DNA of 64,000 nucleotides from positions 434,001-498,000 of the forward strand of contig NZ_JAGSYE010000003.1 of the NCBI RefSeq assembly GCF_025685565.1. The letters are read 5' to 3'. The position numbers and the translations under genes are program-made. The notes under the pieces are model-generated. The model ran no database searches, was not told the origin of the DNA, and saw nothing but the letters and a program-made list of their open reading frames with translations. Numbering within the stretch: the stretch's first letter is position 1; each line of letters starts with the position of its first letter. Origin of the DNA: Granulicella aggregans (lineage in GTDB: Bacteria; Acidobacteriota; Terriglobia; Terriglobales; Acidobacteriaceae). Shown here piece by piece: positions 1-8,154 of the stretch.

Positions 1-239
1 CGAAGAAGTTTCAGATCCAGGAAGCTCCAATCGGGACTGCGGACATCGCAGTCATAAAGAACTGGACCGCCTACGAACGTTACAAGCTGCAGTTCCGCGC
101 AGAAGCGTTCAACGCCCTGAATCACCCAAGCTTCGGCCAGCCGGATTCAAACCCCGGCGACTCGAACTTTGGGCAGATCACCGGAATTGGCGCAGTACAA
201 CCACGCGTCATGCAAGGGGGTTTGAAGTTTTCATTTTGA
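1..239 (+). CDS. TonB-dependent receptor, C-terminal fragment (runs off the left edge)
   Basis: Reading from base 3, the frame encodes 78 residues of an outer-membrane beta-barrel end and stops at TGA 237-239. The segment LQFRAEAFNALNHPSFGQP is the characteristic near-C-terminal motif of the Oar-like TonB-dependent receptors abundant in Acidobacteriota, and the protein ends ...GGLKFSF with the terminal phenylalanine typical of outer-membrane barrels recognised by the BAM complex. The three complete receptors in this window end the same way (KIIF, KYTF, RYTF). Its substrate cannot be told, because the plug and most of the barrel lie outside the window. Confidence 0.88.
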   Translation, partial: KKFQIQEAPIGTADIAVIKNWTAYERYKLQFRAEAFNALNHPSFGQPDSNPGDSNFGQITGIGAVQPRVMQGGLKFSF

Positions 240-281
240 TCTGCATGGATCTTCTGTCCATTGAGCGGAATGCCGGGCCTC

Positions 282-317
282 TTCGGTACCAGTTAGGACG
301 ATAAAACTGGTACCGAA
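282..317 (+). terminator. 13-bp perfect hairpin after the TonB receptor
   Basis: Bases 282-294 (TTCGGTACCAGTT) are exactly complementary to 305-317, with a 10-base loop. The hairpin lies 43 bases after the receptor stop codon, where a terminator would sit. There is no run of T after it, so it may be an imperfect terminator, an mRNA-stabilising structure, or part of the insertion-sequence debris that follows. Confidence 0.45.
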
Positions 318-421
318 AGTAGCCGGGCAATGAAAACAGGACTATCTTTCGAGGGGTTCAAGTCCGTGCCAACGACCAATGGGAACAATTCAGCCGTGCA
401 AATGAGCATAGAGAGCGTTGC

Positions 422-580
422 ATGGCACGAGGGAAGAAGCATGGTCCCGAGCAGGTGGTGAACCTGTTACGTCAGATTGAAGTGTCTGTGGCGAACGGGA
501 AGACGACGTCGCTGGCGTGTAAGGATGCCGGGATCACGGACCAGACGTACTACCGTTGGCGCAAGAATGCGGCGTGCTGA
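422..580 (+). pseudogene. IS3-family transposase OrfA remnant
   Basis: A 52-codon frame starts MARGKKHGPEQVVNLLRQIE and continues through ACKDAGITDQTYYRWRKN. This is the N-terminal helix-turn-helix of IS3-family OrfA proteins, which normally continue with a leucine zipper of 40-50 more residues before OrfB. Here the frame stops straight after the YYRWRK motif, and neither the zipper nor an OrfB integrase core is found in the following 100 bases. The element is therefore a dead fragment. It lies about 100 bases from the 3' end of the large minus-strand gene, whose last residues look abnormal, so insertion-sequence decay may have altered that gene's end. Confidence 0.75.
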
Positions 581-677
581 AGTAATCCAGCCGCAAAAGT
601 GACAACGACCCTTGAAGTGCCGGGCTGAGAACAAGAGTCTGGCGGTCGAGGCCTTGGTCTCCTGCGAGGATCACATC

Positions 678-3600
678 TCACGGACTGACGATCGGGCAGG
701 CTACTTCTCCGTCCTGGCACTTTGACGTTAGCACTGCCGTCACGCTGTGCGAGAGCTGTCCCGAGGTTGCGGTCACATGGATGGTCCACACCTGCGTTCT
801 CCAGCCCGATCCACATCCTCCAAGTGCGAGCAGACCGGCGAACAACAGGACCGCCAGCAAGCCGCCGCCGACGCGTCTCACGCGCCTGCGAATACCCGAG
901 CACAACGGAAGCAAAAGCACGCCCGCGAGCAGCGACGCCGCCAGCGTGGTTCCCCCGCTGACTCCGCCGCGCAGGCTGGCCCACGGACCTGAAGGATAAT
1001 TTGGTGTCTGAATGACCAGCGTCGCCGGTGTTGTTCCGCTCACTCCAGCCGCGATTGAGGCTGGAGTAAGTGTGACCTGCGATCCGTCGGGCGTGCCGGT
1101 GACCGCGAGGTCGACGGTGGATGCCATTCCCGACGGATTCGTCTCCGAGACCGACAGCATGAAGGTCGCAGTACCGCCATGGAAGATGGTCAGATTCGGA
1201 TTGGTTAGAGTGAGCCCGAAGTCCTCGACCGTGACGGCGGCGGGCGGACTCGCAGCAGCGGCGTAAAGTGTGTTGCCGCCGTAGCTGGCCGTAATCGAGT
1301 GGGTGCCAAGGCTCAGCGTACTCACCACAAAGGTTGCGGTTTGATTGGAGAGCGGGGCGGTGCCGATCAGCACCGTACCGTCGAAAAACGAAACCGTACC
1401 TGTGGGTGCCGGTCCGATGAATGAGATGGTCGCCGTGATGGTGACGGGATTGTTGAGGAATACCAGGTTCGGTGTCGCAACAACGTTCACGACCACCGGC
1501 GAAACGATGAGCACGGTCTGCGTCACGGTCGGGGCCGCGGCGTACTGTGCGTTCCCCGCCTGGTTCGCGGCCACAACCACCGTGCCTGTGCCGGTAAAGG
1601 TCAGCAGGGTTCCGTTTACCGCTGCCGGCCCAGAGACCACGCTGAAGCTGACGGGCAATCCGGACGAGGCTGTGGCTGCCAGGGTTACGGTTGGCGCGCC
1701 TGCGGCGATGGGCGAAGCAAGCGGCGCGAACGTAATCGTCTGCAGCTCCTTGGCAACATTGAAGGTCGCCGTGGAGGTTCCGGCGGCATAGATGCCGCTG
1801 GCCGCCTGCGACGCCTGTAACACGACGGCACCCGCGCCGGTCAGCGTTACGGTCGAACCGGCAATAGTAGCCGGGCCGCTCAACACCGAGTAGGTAATCG
1901 CTCCGGGCGAGTTCGAGACAGCCGCAACGGTGAAGGGAGGATTGCCCAACGTCTGGTTCGCTACGCTGAAAGTGATGGTTGGGGCAGTAAGGTCGAGTGC
2001 CACTCCGTTCAAAGGAACAGTCTGGGTGGTGCTGGTCAGGTTCAGCGCGTTGTCCGTTGTAACCAACTGTCCGGAGAGGTTGCCCACGCTTACCGGCGTG
2101 AAGCTGACCAGGTCGGTGCAGGACGTACCTGCCACGAGCTGCGAGGAGGCGCTGGTCACGTCCAGCAGCGGACAGGTCGACGCGCTGTCAACGGTAAAGC
2201 CCGGCGAGATCGCTGGGTCGAAGCCGTTGCCCGGCGCTGAAAAGACCAGCGGAGCATTCCCATCATTCGTAAGGGTCACAGGCTTGGGGCTGTCGCTGCT
2301 GGTCTGGCCCACAGTCACAGAGGCAAAGCTCAGCGTCGGCGGGTTGGCATAGTTCAACTCCACGGCCTGGGTCAGTCCCGAATCCGCGACAAAGATGTTG
2401 CCGCTTTGATCGACGAAGAGTCCGTCCGGACTGACGAGTCCGCTGCCAAGCGAAAGAATGGTTGGGTTGCTCGCCGGGATGCTGCCGCCGACGGCCAGAA
2501 TCTCCTTCACGTCACTGTCGCCATAGTCCGATACGAAGACATCGCCCGCAGCGTCGAGCGCGATATTGGATGGCAGGTTCAGGCCAGTTGCCAGGGTGAG
2601 GATGGTGGGCGAGGCGGGGATGCTGCCGTTTACCGCCATCACCTCGAAGACCGCGTTTTGATCCTGGTCAGAGACGTACAGGTTGCCGCTCGCATCTACA
2701 GCGACACCAGTAGCGCCAGTGAGGGCCGTCGACAGGTTTTGGATGACAGGCGACGCGGGGATACTGCCATCAACCGAGATCACTCGGTAGATTCCGCCGC
2801 TGTATCCCGTGCCCGCAAGGCTGGACACATAGACGTTGCCGAGCCCGTCCACTTTAACGCCGGTAACGTTGACGAACTGCGACGTGACGGTCACAATCGT
2901 CGGCGAATCGGGGACTGTACCATTCACCGCCAGGACTTCGCTTAGCGTTGTATTGCTGCTGAGCACGAAGACGTTTCCAAGGCCATCGACAGTGACATCC
3001 TCGCAATCGGCGAACGAGCCGATCTGGTGAGGTTGGCCGCTGACAGGGATCTCATAGAGGCCCGAGCCGTAGCTGGCGACAAATACATCTCCCGCTCCGT
3101 CGACGGCAACCCCGGCCGACCGCGTAATGGTGCCTGCGAGGTTAGTCTGGGTGCCAGGACGAAAGGTGACTTGGGGTCCGGTACCGACGCCGTAGAAGTA
3201 GCTGGTGGCGAGCACTGTGCCGGAAGCCGCGGTGAAGACCGCTCCGCCAAAGCGTTGACCGGGATGGGTGGGCGTAAAGCTGAATTCCAGGACGCAAGTC
3301 TGGCCGACGGCATAGGCGACCGACAGGCTGCAGGTTCCGCCGGCCGCCTGCGAAAAATCGAGACCGGCGACACCCTGCGTGGAGGTCCTTATGGCGCTGA
3401 GTGTGCCTGCGGTCTGAAAGGTCACCAAGGTGGAGATCGCCGCGCTGGAGCTCCCCACCGGTTCCGTCAACACGACCGGGTTCAGGGTGATCTGGACTGG
3501 CGCGGCGGCCGTATAGCCTCCTCCCGCAGCCTGATCGGCCTCGACCACCACGGTTCCTGGAGCGGTGTACGTCAAGGTTGAGCCGTTCGTCCCGCTGACC

Positions 3601-6600
3601 ATCGCTGGGCCGCTCACGACACTGAAGACCACGGGATTGCCCGATGCTCCACCCGTCGCCTGCAAGAGCACGGATGTCCCGGCGAAACTCGAGGTGGGAG
3701 CGTTGAACTGGATGACCTGCGTCGTCGAAGTGTAGGTGTAAAGATCATTGGCGCTGGTGGCGCTTGTGCCATCGGGTGTCGTTACCGTCACATCCACGGT
3801 GGATGTCCCGGGCGGACTGACAGCGCTGATCGACGTAGCACTGTTGACCAAAAAGGACGTCGCGGGCACGCTGCCGAACTGCACCGAAGAGGCCCCGGCG
3901 AGATCGAGCCCGGTAATGACGACGGATGTGTTTCCGCCGGAGGGGCCCGAGTTGGGCGAGACGCTCGTTACCACGGGAAGCGCAGTCCCCGTGCCAGTGC
4001 CGTTCAGCGGAATCGTCTGCGAAGGCGAAAGCGTGTTGAGGTTGTTATCGGCGACCACCATGGTTCCAACCCACGGCCCACCGTAAGGCGGCTTGAAGCT
4101 GACCTGGTAGATGCAGGACGTGAGGGGCCCCAGGCCACTCACCTCGGTGGCACTCCCAGGATTCGGGAAGCAGGTCGAGCTGGCGTCGACGTCGAATCCG
4201 GTTGAGATCGTCGGATTCAAGGCTTGCGGCGATGTACCGCCGAATTGCAGCGTCCCGTTGCCTACATTGACGAAGGTCACGGTCTGCGGGCTGTCGCTGC
4301 TCGTCTGGCCGGGCGCTGTGGTCGCGAAGTGCAGGCTTGGCGGATCGAAGTTGTCCTTCTCGAAGACCCCGGGGTTGCTGCTCGCAAAGTAGTTCGTCGC
4401 GAAGTAGAGGTTGCCGTCGCCGTCGACAGCGACCGTTTCCAGCGAGTCGAATCCGGAGACCGCCGTGCTCTGCAGGAAACCACCAAACTGTAGCGGTAGC
4501 TCTTTATAGATCACCCCAAGCGAATAGTCGGCAATGTACAGATTGCCCAGCCCGTCGACGCTCAGGCCTCTCGGGAACGAGAGACCGCTTACCGCAGTCG
4601 TTTCGGTGTACCCGCCATTCGACGGTGTCTCCGCGAGGATGTTGCTGTTCCCCTGGCTCACGTATAGGACGCCGTTCCCGTCGACGGCGAGCGCGTTCGC
4701 ATAGACCCTGGAGTTGATCGTCGACTGAGTGTAGGTTCCGTTGGTCAAGGTCTCCTTCACCAGGCCGACCAAAAGGCTTCCGATGTAGACGTTGCCGCTC
4801 CCGTCCACTGCCACGCTTTCCACGTTGCCGAGTCCGGTGAACACCGTGGTCTGGCTATACCCGCCGTTGATGGGCGACGCCTCCACCACGGTCTCGGCGT
4901 CCTGGTCCGCGATAAAGACGTTCCCCGCGCCATCGACCGCTACGCCCACCGGGTACACCAGATTGGAAGCGACGGTCGTTTGGACGTACCCCGTCCCCGA
5001 CTTCGTCTCCTTCACAACGGCGCTTGGAATTTGGGGTGAACCTCCCACCTGGGTCGCTTCTACGATGTACACGCTGCCTGCCGCATCGACCGTGACCGCG
5101 TAGGGATCGATGACCTGGCTGAAGGGCAACTGCAGGGTCGTTCCAGGACTAAAGTTCAGCATCGGTCCGGTGCCAGTGCCTTGAAGGTACACAGTCGCCA
5201 GCGGATCGCCCGACGCATCGCTCAGCACCGCGGCACCATAGCGCACGCCCGGCCGTTGCGGCGTGAACGTGTACTCCACCGTGCAGGTCTGTCCGGCGGT
5301 ATAAGCCGTACCCACGGTGCAGCTGCCACCCGAGACCCCATTGAAGTCGAGCCCGGCAACTCCCTGTGTCAACGCGGTAATCTTCGCGAGTTGTCCTGCC
5401 GTGCCGATCGTGACCGTCACCGTCTGCACCGCGCTGGTGCTTCCCACGGGTTCCACCAGGGGCCCGGAAGATGTGGCCGCGCCTACGGTGAAGGGCACGC
5501 TGTTCGAGGAGCTCGTCGCGAAGTCGTTGTCGCCCGGGTAAAGCGCCGTCAGGGCATCGGATCCCGCAGGGAGGGTGGTTCCGCTCCAACTCGCAACGCC
5601 GTTTGCGATGCTTCCCGTCCCTACAGTGTTTCCATTGCTCAGAAACGTCACGACACCGGTCGCATTGTGATTCTGTGCCGCGTCAGGAGCCAGCGAGACG
5701 CTCAACGTCACGGATTGTCCCGGAGCACTGCTCGAAGGGTTCGCCGTGAGTGAGAGCGTCGTCGGCTGGAGGACACCGGTCAGCGGCGTGGAACTCGAAG
5801 TGGTGGCCGCATAGTTTCCGTCGCCGCTGTAAACGGCATCGACGTCGTGAATCCCGAGTCCGATCGGCGAGATGTTCGCTACCGTTGCAGTAGCCGATCC
5901 GTTCCACTCGCTGAGAAAGATCGAGACGCCGTTTACCTGGTTGAGCGCTGCGATGTCCGGCCTGCCGTCGCCGTTTAAGTCCGCGACAACGCCAGAGAAG
6001 GGTGCCCCGTTGGTTGCCGCACCGACACGATGGGTGAAGGTGCCGTCGCCATCTCCCAGCAGCGCGAGGACGTTCTGGGTTACTCCCGGGGTTGTCTCCT
6101 CGAGAAAGGCGGCCAGGTCGGGCTTGCCATCGCCGTTGAAGTCGCCGACCGCAATCGCGTTGATGTAGTCGACATTGGCGGTGCTGATCGGAGCTCCAAA
6201 CGTACCGTCGCCCTTCCCCAGAAGGACCATGATCGAGGCTGGCGGCTCAATGTTCACCACGGCGACATCGAGGTTACCGTCGCCGTCAAAGTCCGCGACC
6301 ACCAGGCCTTCGGGACCGATTCCTAACGTGGGGGACGCGACCGGCGTGAAGGTGCCGTCGCCATTTCCCAGCAGCACGGTCAGAGGGGCGGGAGTGAGGG
6401 CGCTGTTGGCCGCAAATAGATTCTCGACGACAAGATCCAGTTTGCCGTCGCCGTTGAAGTCGCCTACGCCAACATCCACCGGATTGTCCCCGGTCGCGAA
6501 GGTCTGCGGAAGCAGCGTAAACGTGCCGTCGCCGTGTCCCGACAAGATGAAGACGGTCTGCGCGAACTGACTGATGCCGATCAGGTCCTGGTTACCATCG

Positions 6601-7544
6601 CCGTTCACATCGCCGACGGCCGCCGAGAAACTCGCGAAGGCACCTGGGATCGACTGCCCCGCGGTAAAGCTGCCATCCCCGTTTCCGAGCAGGATGTCGA
6701 TCGTGCCGCCCCCTGTCGTGATCGCAAGATCGACCTTCCAGTCGCCGTTGAAGTCGCCCGTCAGAAGACTACCCGGGAAGTCGCCGGTTGCCACACTTGG
6801 TGCTGTGCTAAACGTTCCATCGCTGTTCCCTAAGAGGATGGACAGGCTCCCGGGCGCGTTGGTGTTCAACCCATCGTTCGCTACAGCTAGATCCGGAACG
6901 CCGTCACCATTGAAGTCGGCGGTCACGATGGATCCGGGGTACTGCCCAGTCGCCGGCGCGGACTTCTGCTGCAGCGTCAGCCCCGTCGCTCCAACCTGGA
7001 GCCCGGCGATCCCAAAAGCAAAGTTGAAGTTGTTGGTGTCCAGGAACGATACGGTTCCCGTAGGAGCGGTCGAGCCGTTACCAGCCACAGTGGCGGTGAG
7101 GGTGTAGTCTCCCGCCGACCCGGCTGCGGCGATTGTGGCGGTCGCGACATCGGGTGCTCCAACCGCGGTGACCGCCAGCGCAGAGATAGCCGAGATGCTG
7201 GCGGCGTTGGAGTTAGTGCCAGGAAAAACTGCCTTGTAGCGATGAGTTCCGGTGCCCGGGATGAACTTGTAGCTTGCTGTCCCGGCACTCGTAAGCTGCG
7301 CCAAAGCGAGCAGGTGGAGATCGGTGCAATGGGCGGCATCGGCGTCGCAAAACTTAACCTGGCCTGGATTTACGAGGGAACTCCCGGCCTGAACGGTCGC
7401 GGTAAGCGTGACCACGGTTCCCGGACTTACCGATGCGGTTGGATTTCCGTTCGTCGTAACGGCCAGAGTGGTTGTGGTGGTCGCTGCTTGAGCGGTGCCG
7501 ATCAGTACCAGCCAGCCGACGAGCACGCGCAGGAGTCGGAGCAT
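678..7544 (-). CDS. Giant exported Ig-like / FG-GAP / NHL repeat protein (2,288 aa)
   Basis: The open frame extends upstream to 7688, but ATG 7544 begins a clean signal peptide (MLRLLRVLVGWLVLIGTAQA) and was preferred. Approximate order from that start: an Ig-like domain; seven FG-GAP/VCBS repeats (residues 200-545, each like DFNGDGKPDLA); a Big_3-like Ig domain; then a module that occurs twice (beginning near 697 and 1360), made of a VEPVGS/TEPVGS domain, six NHL repeats (VDGxGNVYV) and a TSSDSP domain; an IPT/TIG domain between the copies; further Ig-like domains. The tail has two hydrophobic stretches separated by RRRVRR, then GGCGSG. A surface or adhesion role is inferred from the domains; no catalytic domain is visible. 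The last 15 or so residues after VTAVLT do not look like the family and abut IS debris. Confidence 0.85.
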   Translation of the reverse strand: MLRLLRVLVGWLVLIGTAQAATTTTTLAVTTNGNPTASVSPGTVVTLTATVQAGSSLVNPGQVKFCDADAAHCTDLHLLALAQLTSAGTASYKFIPGTGTHRYKAVFPGTNSNAASISAISALAVTAVGAPDVATATIAAAGSAGDYTLTATVAGNGSTAPTGTVSFLDTNNFNFAFGIAGLQVGATGLTLQQKSAPATGQYPGSIVTADFNGDGVPDLAVANDGLNTNAPGSLSILLGNSDGTFSTAPSVATGDFPGSLLTGDFNGDWKVDLAITTGGGTIDILLGNGDGSFTAGQSIPGAFASFSAAVGDVNGDGNQDLIGISQFAQTVFILSGHGDGTFTLLPQTFATGDNPVDVGVGDFNGDGKLDLVVENLFAANSALTPAPLTVLLGNGDGTFTPVASPTLGIGPEGLVVADFDGDGNLDVAVVNIEPPASIMVLLGKGDGTFGAPISTANVDYINAIAVGDFNGDGKPDLAAFLEETTPGVTQNVLALLGDGDGTFTHRVGAATNGAPFSGVVADLNGDGRPDIAALNQVNGVSIFLSEWNGSATATVANISPIGLGIHDVDAVYSGDGNYAATTSSSTPLTGVLQPTTLSLTANPSSSAPGQSVTLSVSLAPDAAQNHNATGVVTFLSNGNTVGTGSIANGVASWSGTTLPAGSDALTALYPGDNDFATSSSNSVPFTVGAATSSGPLVEPVGSTSAVQTVTVTIGTAGQLAKITALTQGVAGLDFNGVSGGSCTVGTAYTAGQTCTVEYTFTPQRPGVRYGAAVLSDASGDPLATVYLQGTGTGPMLNFSPGTTLQLPFSQVIDPYAVTVDAAGSVYIVEATQVGGSPQIPSAVVKETKSGTGYVQTTVASNLVYPVGVAVDGAGNVFIADQDAETVVEASPINGGYSQTTVFTGLGNVESVAVDGSGNVYIGSLLVGLVKETLTNGTYTQSTINSRVYANALAVDGNGVLYVSQGNSNILAETPSNGGYTETTAVSGLSFPRGLSVDGLGNLYIADYSLGVIYKELPLQFGGFLQSTAVSGFDSLETVAVDGDGNLYFATNYFASSNPGVFEKDNFDPPSLHFATTAPGQTSSDSPQTVTFVNVGNGTLQFGGTSPQALNPTISTGFDVDASSTCFPNPGSATEVSGLGPLTSCIYQVSFKPPYGGPWVGTMVVADNNLNTLSPSQTIPLNGTGTGTALPVVTSVSPNSGPSGGNTSVVITGLDLAGASSVQFGSVPATSFLVNSATSISAVSPPGTSTVDVTVTTPDGTSATSANDLYTYTSTTQVIQFNAPTSSFAGTSVLLQATGGASGNPVVFSVVSGPAMVSGTNGSTLTYTAPGTVVVEADQAAGGGYTAAAPVQITLNPVVLTEPVGSSSAAISTLVTFQTAGTLSAIRTSTQGVAGLDFSQAAGGTCSLSVAYAVGQTCVLEFSFTPTHPGQRFGGAVFTAASGTVLATSYFYGVGTGPQVTFRPGTQTNLAGTITRSAGVAVDGAGDVFVASYGSGLYEIPVSGQPHQIGSFADCEDVTVDGLGNVFVLSSNTTLSEVLAVNGTVPDSPTIVTVTSQFVNVTGVKVDGLGNVYVSSLAGTGYSGGIYRVISVDGSIPASPVIQNLSTALTGATGVAVDASGNLYVSDQDQNAVFEVMAVNGSIPASPTILTLATGLNLPSNIALDAAGDVFVSDYGDSDVKEILAVGGSIPASNPTILSLGSGLVSPDGLFVDQSGNIFVADSGLTQAVELNYANPPTLSFASVTVGQTSSDSPKPVTLTNDGNAPLVFSAPGNGFDPAISPGFTVDSASTCPLLDVTSASSQLVAGTSCTDLVSFTPVSVGNLSGQLVTTDNALNLTSTTQTVPLNGVALDLTAPTITFSVANQTLGNPPFTVAAVSNSPGAITYSVLSGPATIAGSTVTLTGAGAVVLQASQAASGIYAAGTSTATFNVAKELQTITFAPLASPIAAGAPTVTLAATASSGLPVSFSVVSGPAAVNGTLLTFTGTGTVVVAANQAGNAQYAAAPTVTQTVLIVSPVVVNVVATPNLVFLNNPVTITATISFIGPAPTGTVSFFDGTVLIGTAPLSNQTATFVVSTLSLGTHSITASYGGNTLYAAAASPPAAVTVEDFGLTLTNPNLTIFHGGTATFMLSVSETNPSGMASTVDLAVTGTPDGSQVTLTPASIAAGVSGTTPATLVIQTPNYPSGPWASLRGGVSGGTTLAASLLAGVLLLPLCSGIRRRVRRVGGGLLAVLLFAGLLALGGCGSGWRTQVWTIHVTATSGQLSHSVTAVLTSKCQDGEVACPIVSP

Positions 7545-7745
7545 GGATCTGGCCTCGGGAAGCGTGGGAATGCCCAAGCATAGCAGACCGATATTTACGG
7601 AAATTGATGCGTGACTTCTATCTTTCTTTATCTGGAATGTATGAGGATGCCGGCAAGTTCGCCCTGGAAATGGCTGCGACTTATGCACCGGCTCGTACGG
7701 GATAAAAATTACCCCAGTATCGAACGATGTTGCCGCGAATGTCCT

Positions 7746-8071
7746 TTAATCCTGCCCGGCCAGAGCCGGCTCATCACGCAGCCGCAGCAACTTCTCGACA
7801 TAGAGCCGCGTCGCCTGAATCAGTTCAGCTCCATATCCGTCGGCGACGATGATTTCCTCCACGCCGTGACTGGGAAGAATCCATTTGATATCCCAACCTT
7901 GCATGTCGCGCAAAGCCGCTAGATGAAACTCCAGTCGCTCGGGTTCGGTCACATACGTGACGGAATCTTCGAGCGTACACCTGCCAGCATTAGCCCATCC
8001 GGTAATATCACTGCCACACCATCAAAACTGTGGATGTCCGCATGGCGTAATCGATCTCCTCGTAGAGCGGC
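7746..8071 (-). pseudogene. Frameshifted MBL-fold metallohydrolase remnant (C-terminal part)
   Basis: From GTG 7952 the minus strand reads TEPERLEFHLAALRDMQGWD, then IKWILPSHG, the C-terminal metal-ligand region of metallo-beta-lactamase-fold hydrolases, and stops at 7746. Upstream the similarity continues in another frame: the stretch at about 7981-8035 reads DIHSFDGVAVILPDGLMLAG, and one missing base near 7979 separates LAG(D) from TLEDSVTYV. A third frame upstream gives LYEEIDYAM. At least two frameshifts and no N-terminal HxHxDH motif indicate a decayed gene. The match is from motif memory, and no intact paralogue is present in the window. Confidence 0.6.
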
Positions 8072-8154
8072 ACTAACTACGAGATAAATCGCTTTAGTAG
8101 GGTTATTTCGCTTGCTTTGCGTCGCATGGCCTCTCTATATTGGTCGTCAAATTT

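Noticed and set aside
8112..8141. Promoter-like TTGCTT-18-TATATT before the GH51 gene
   Set aside because: The predicted start would lie within a few bases of ATG 8155, leaving no leader; it would only work with the ATG at 8209, for which there is no ribosome site.
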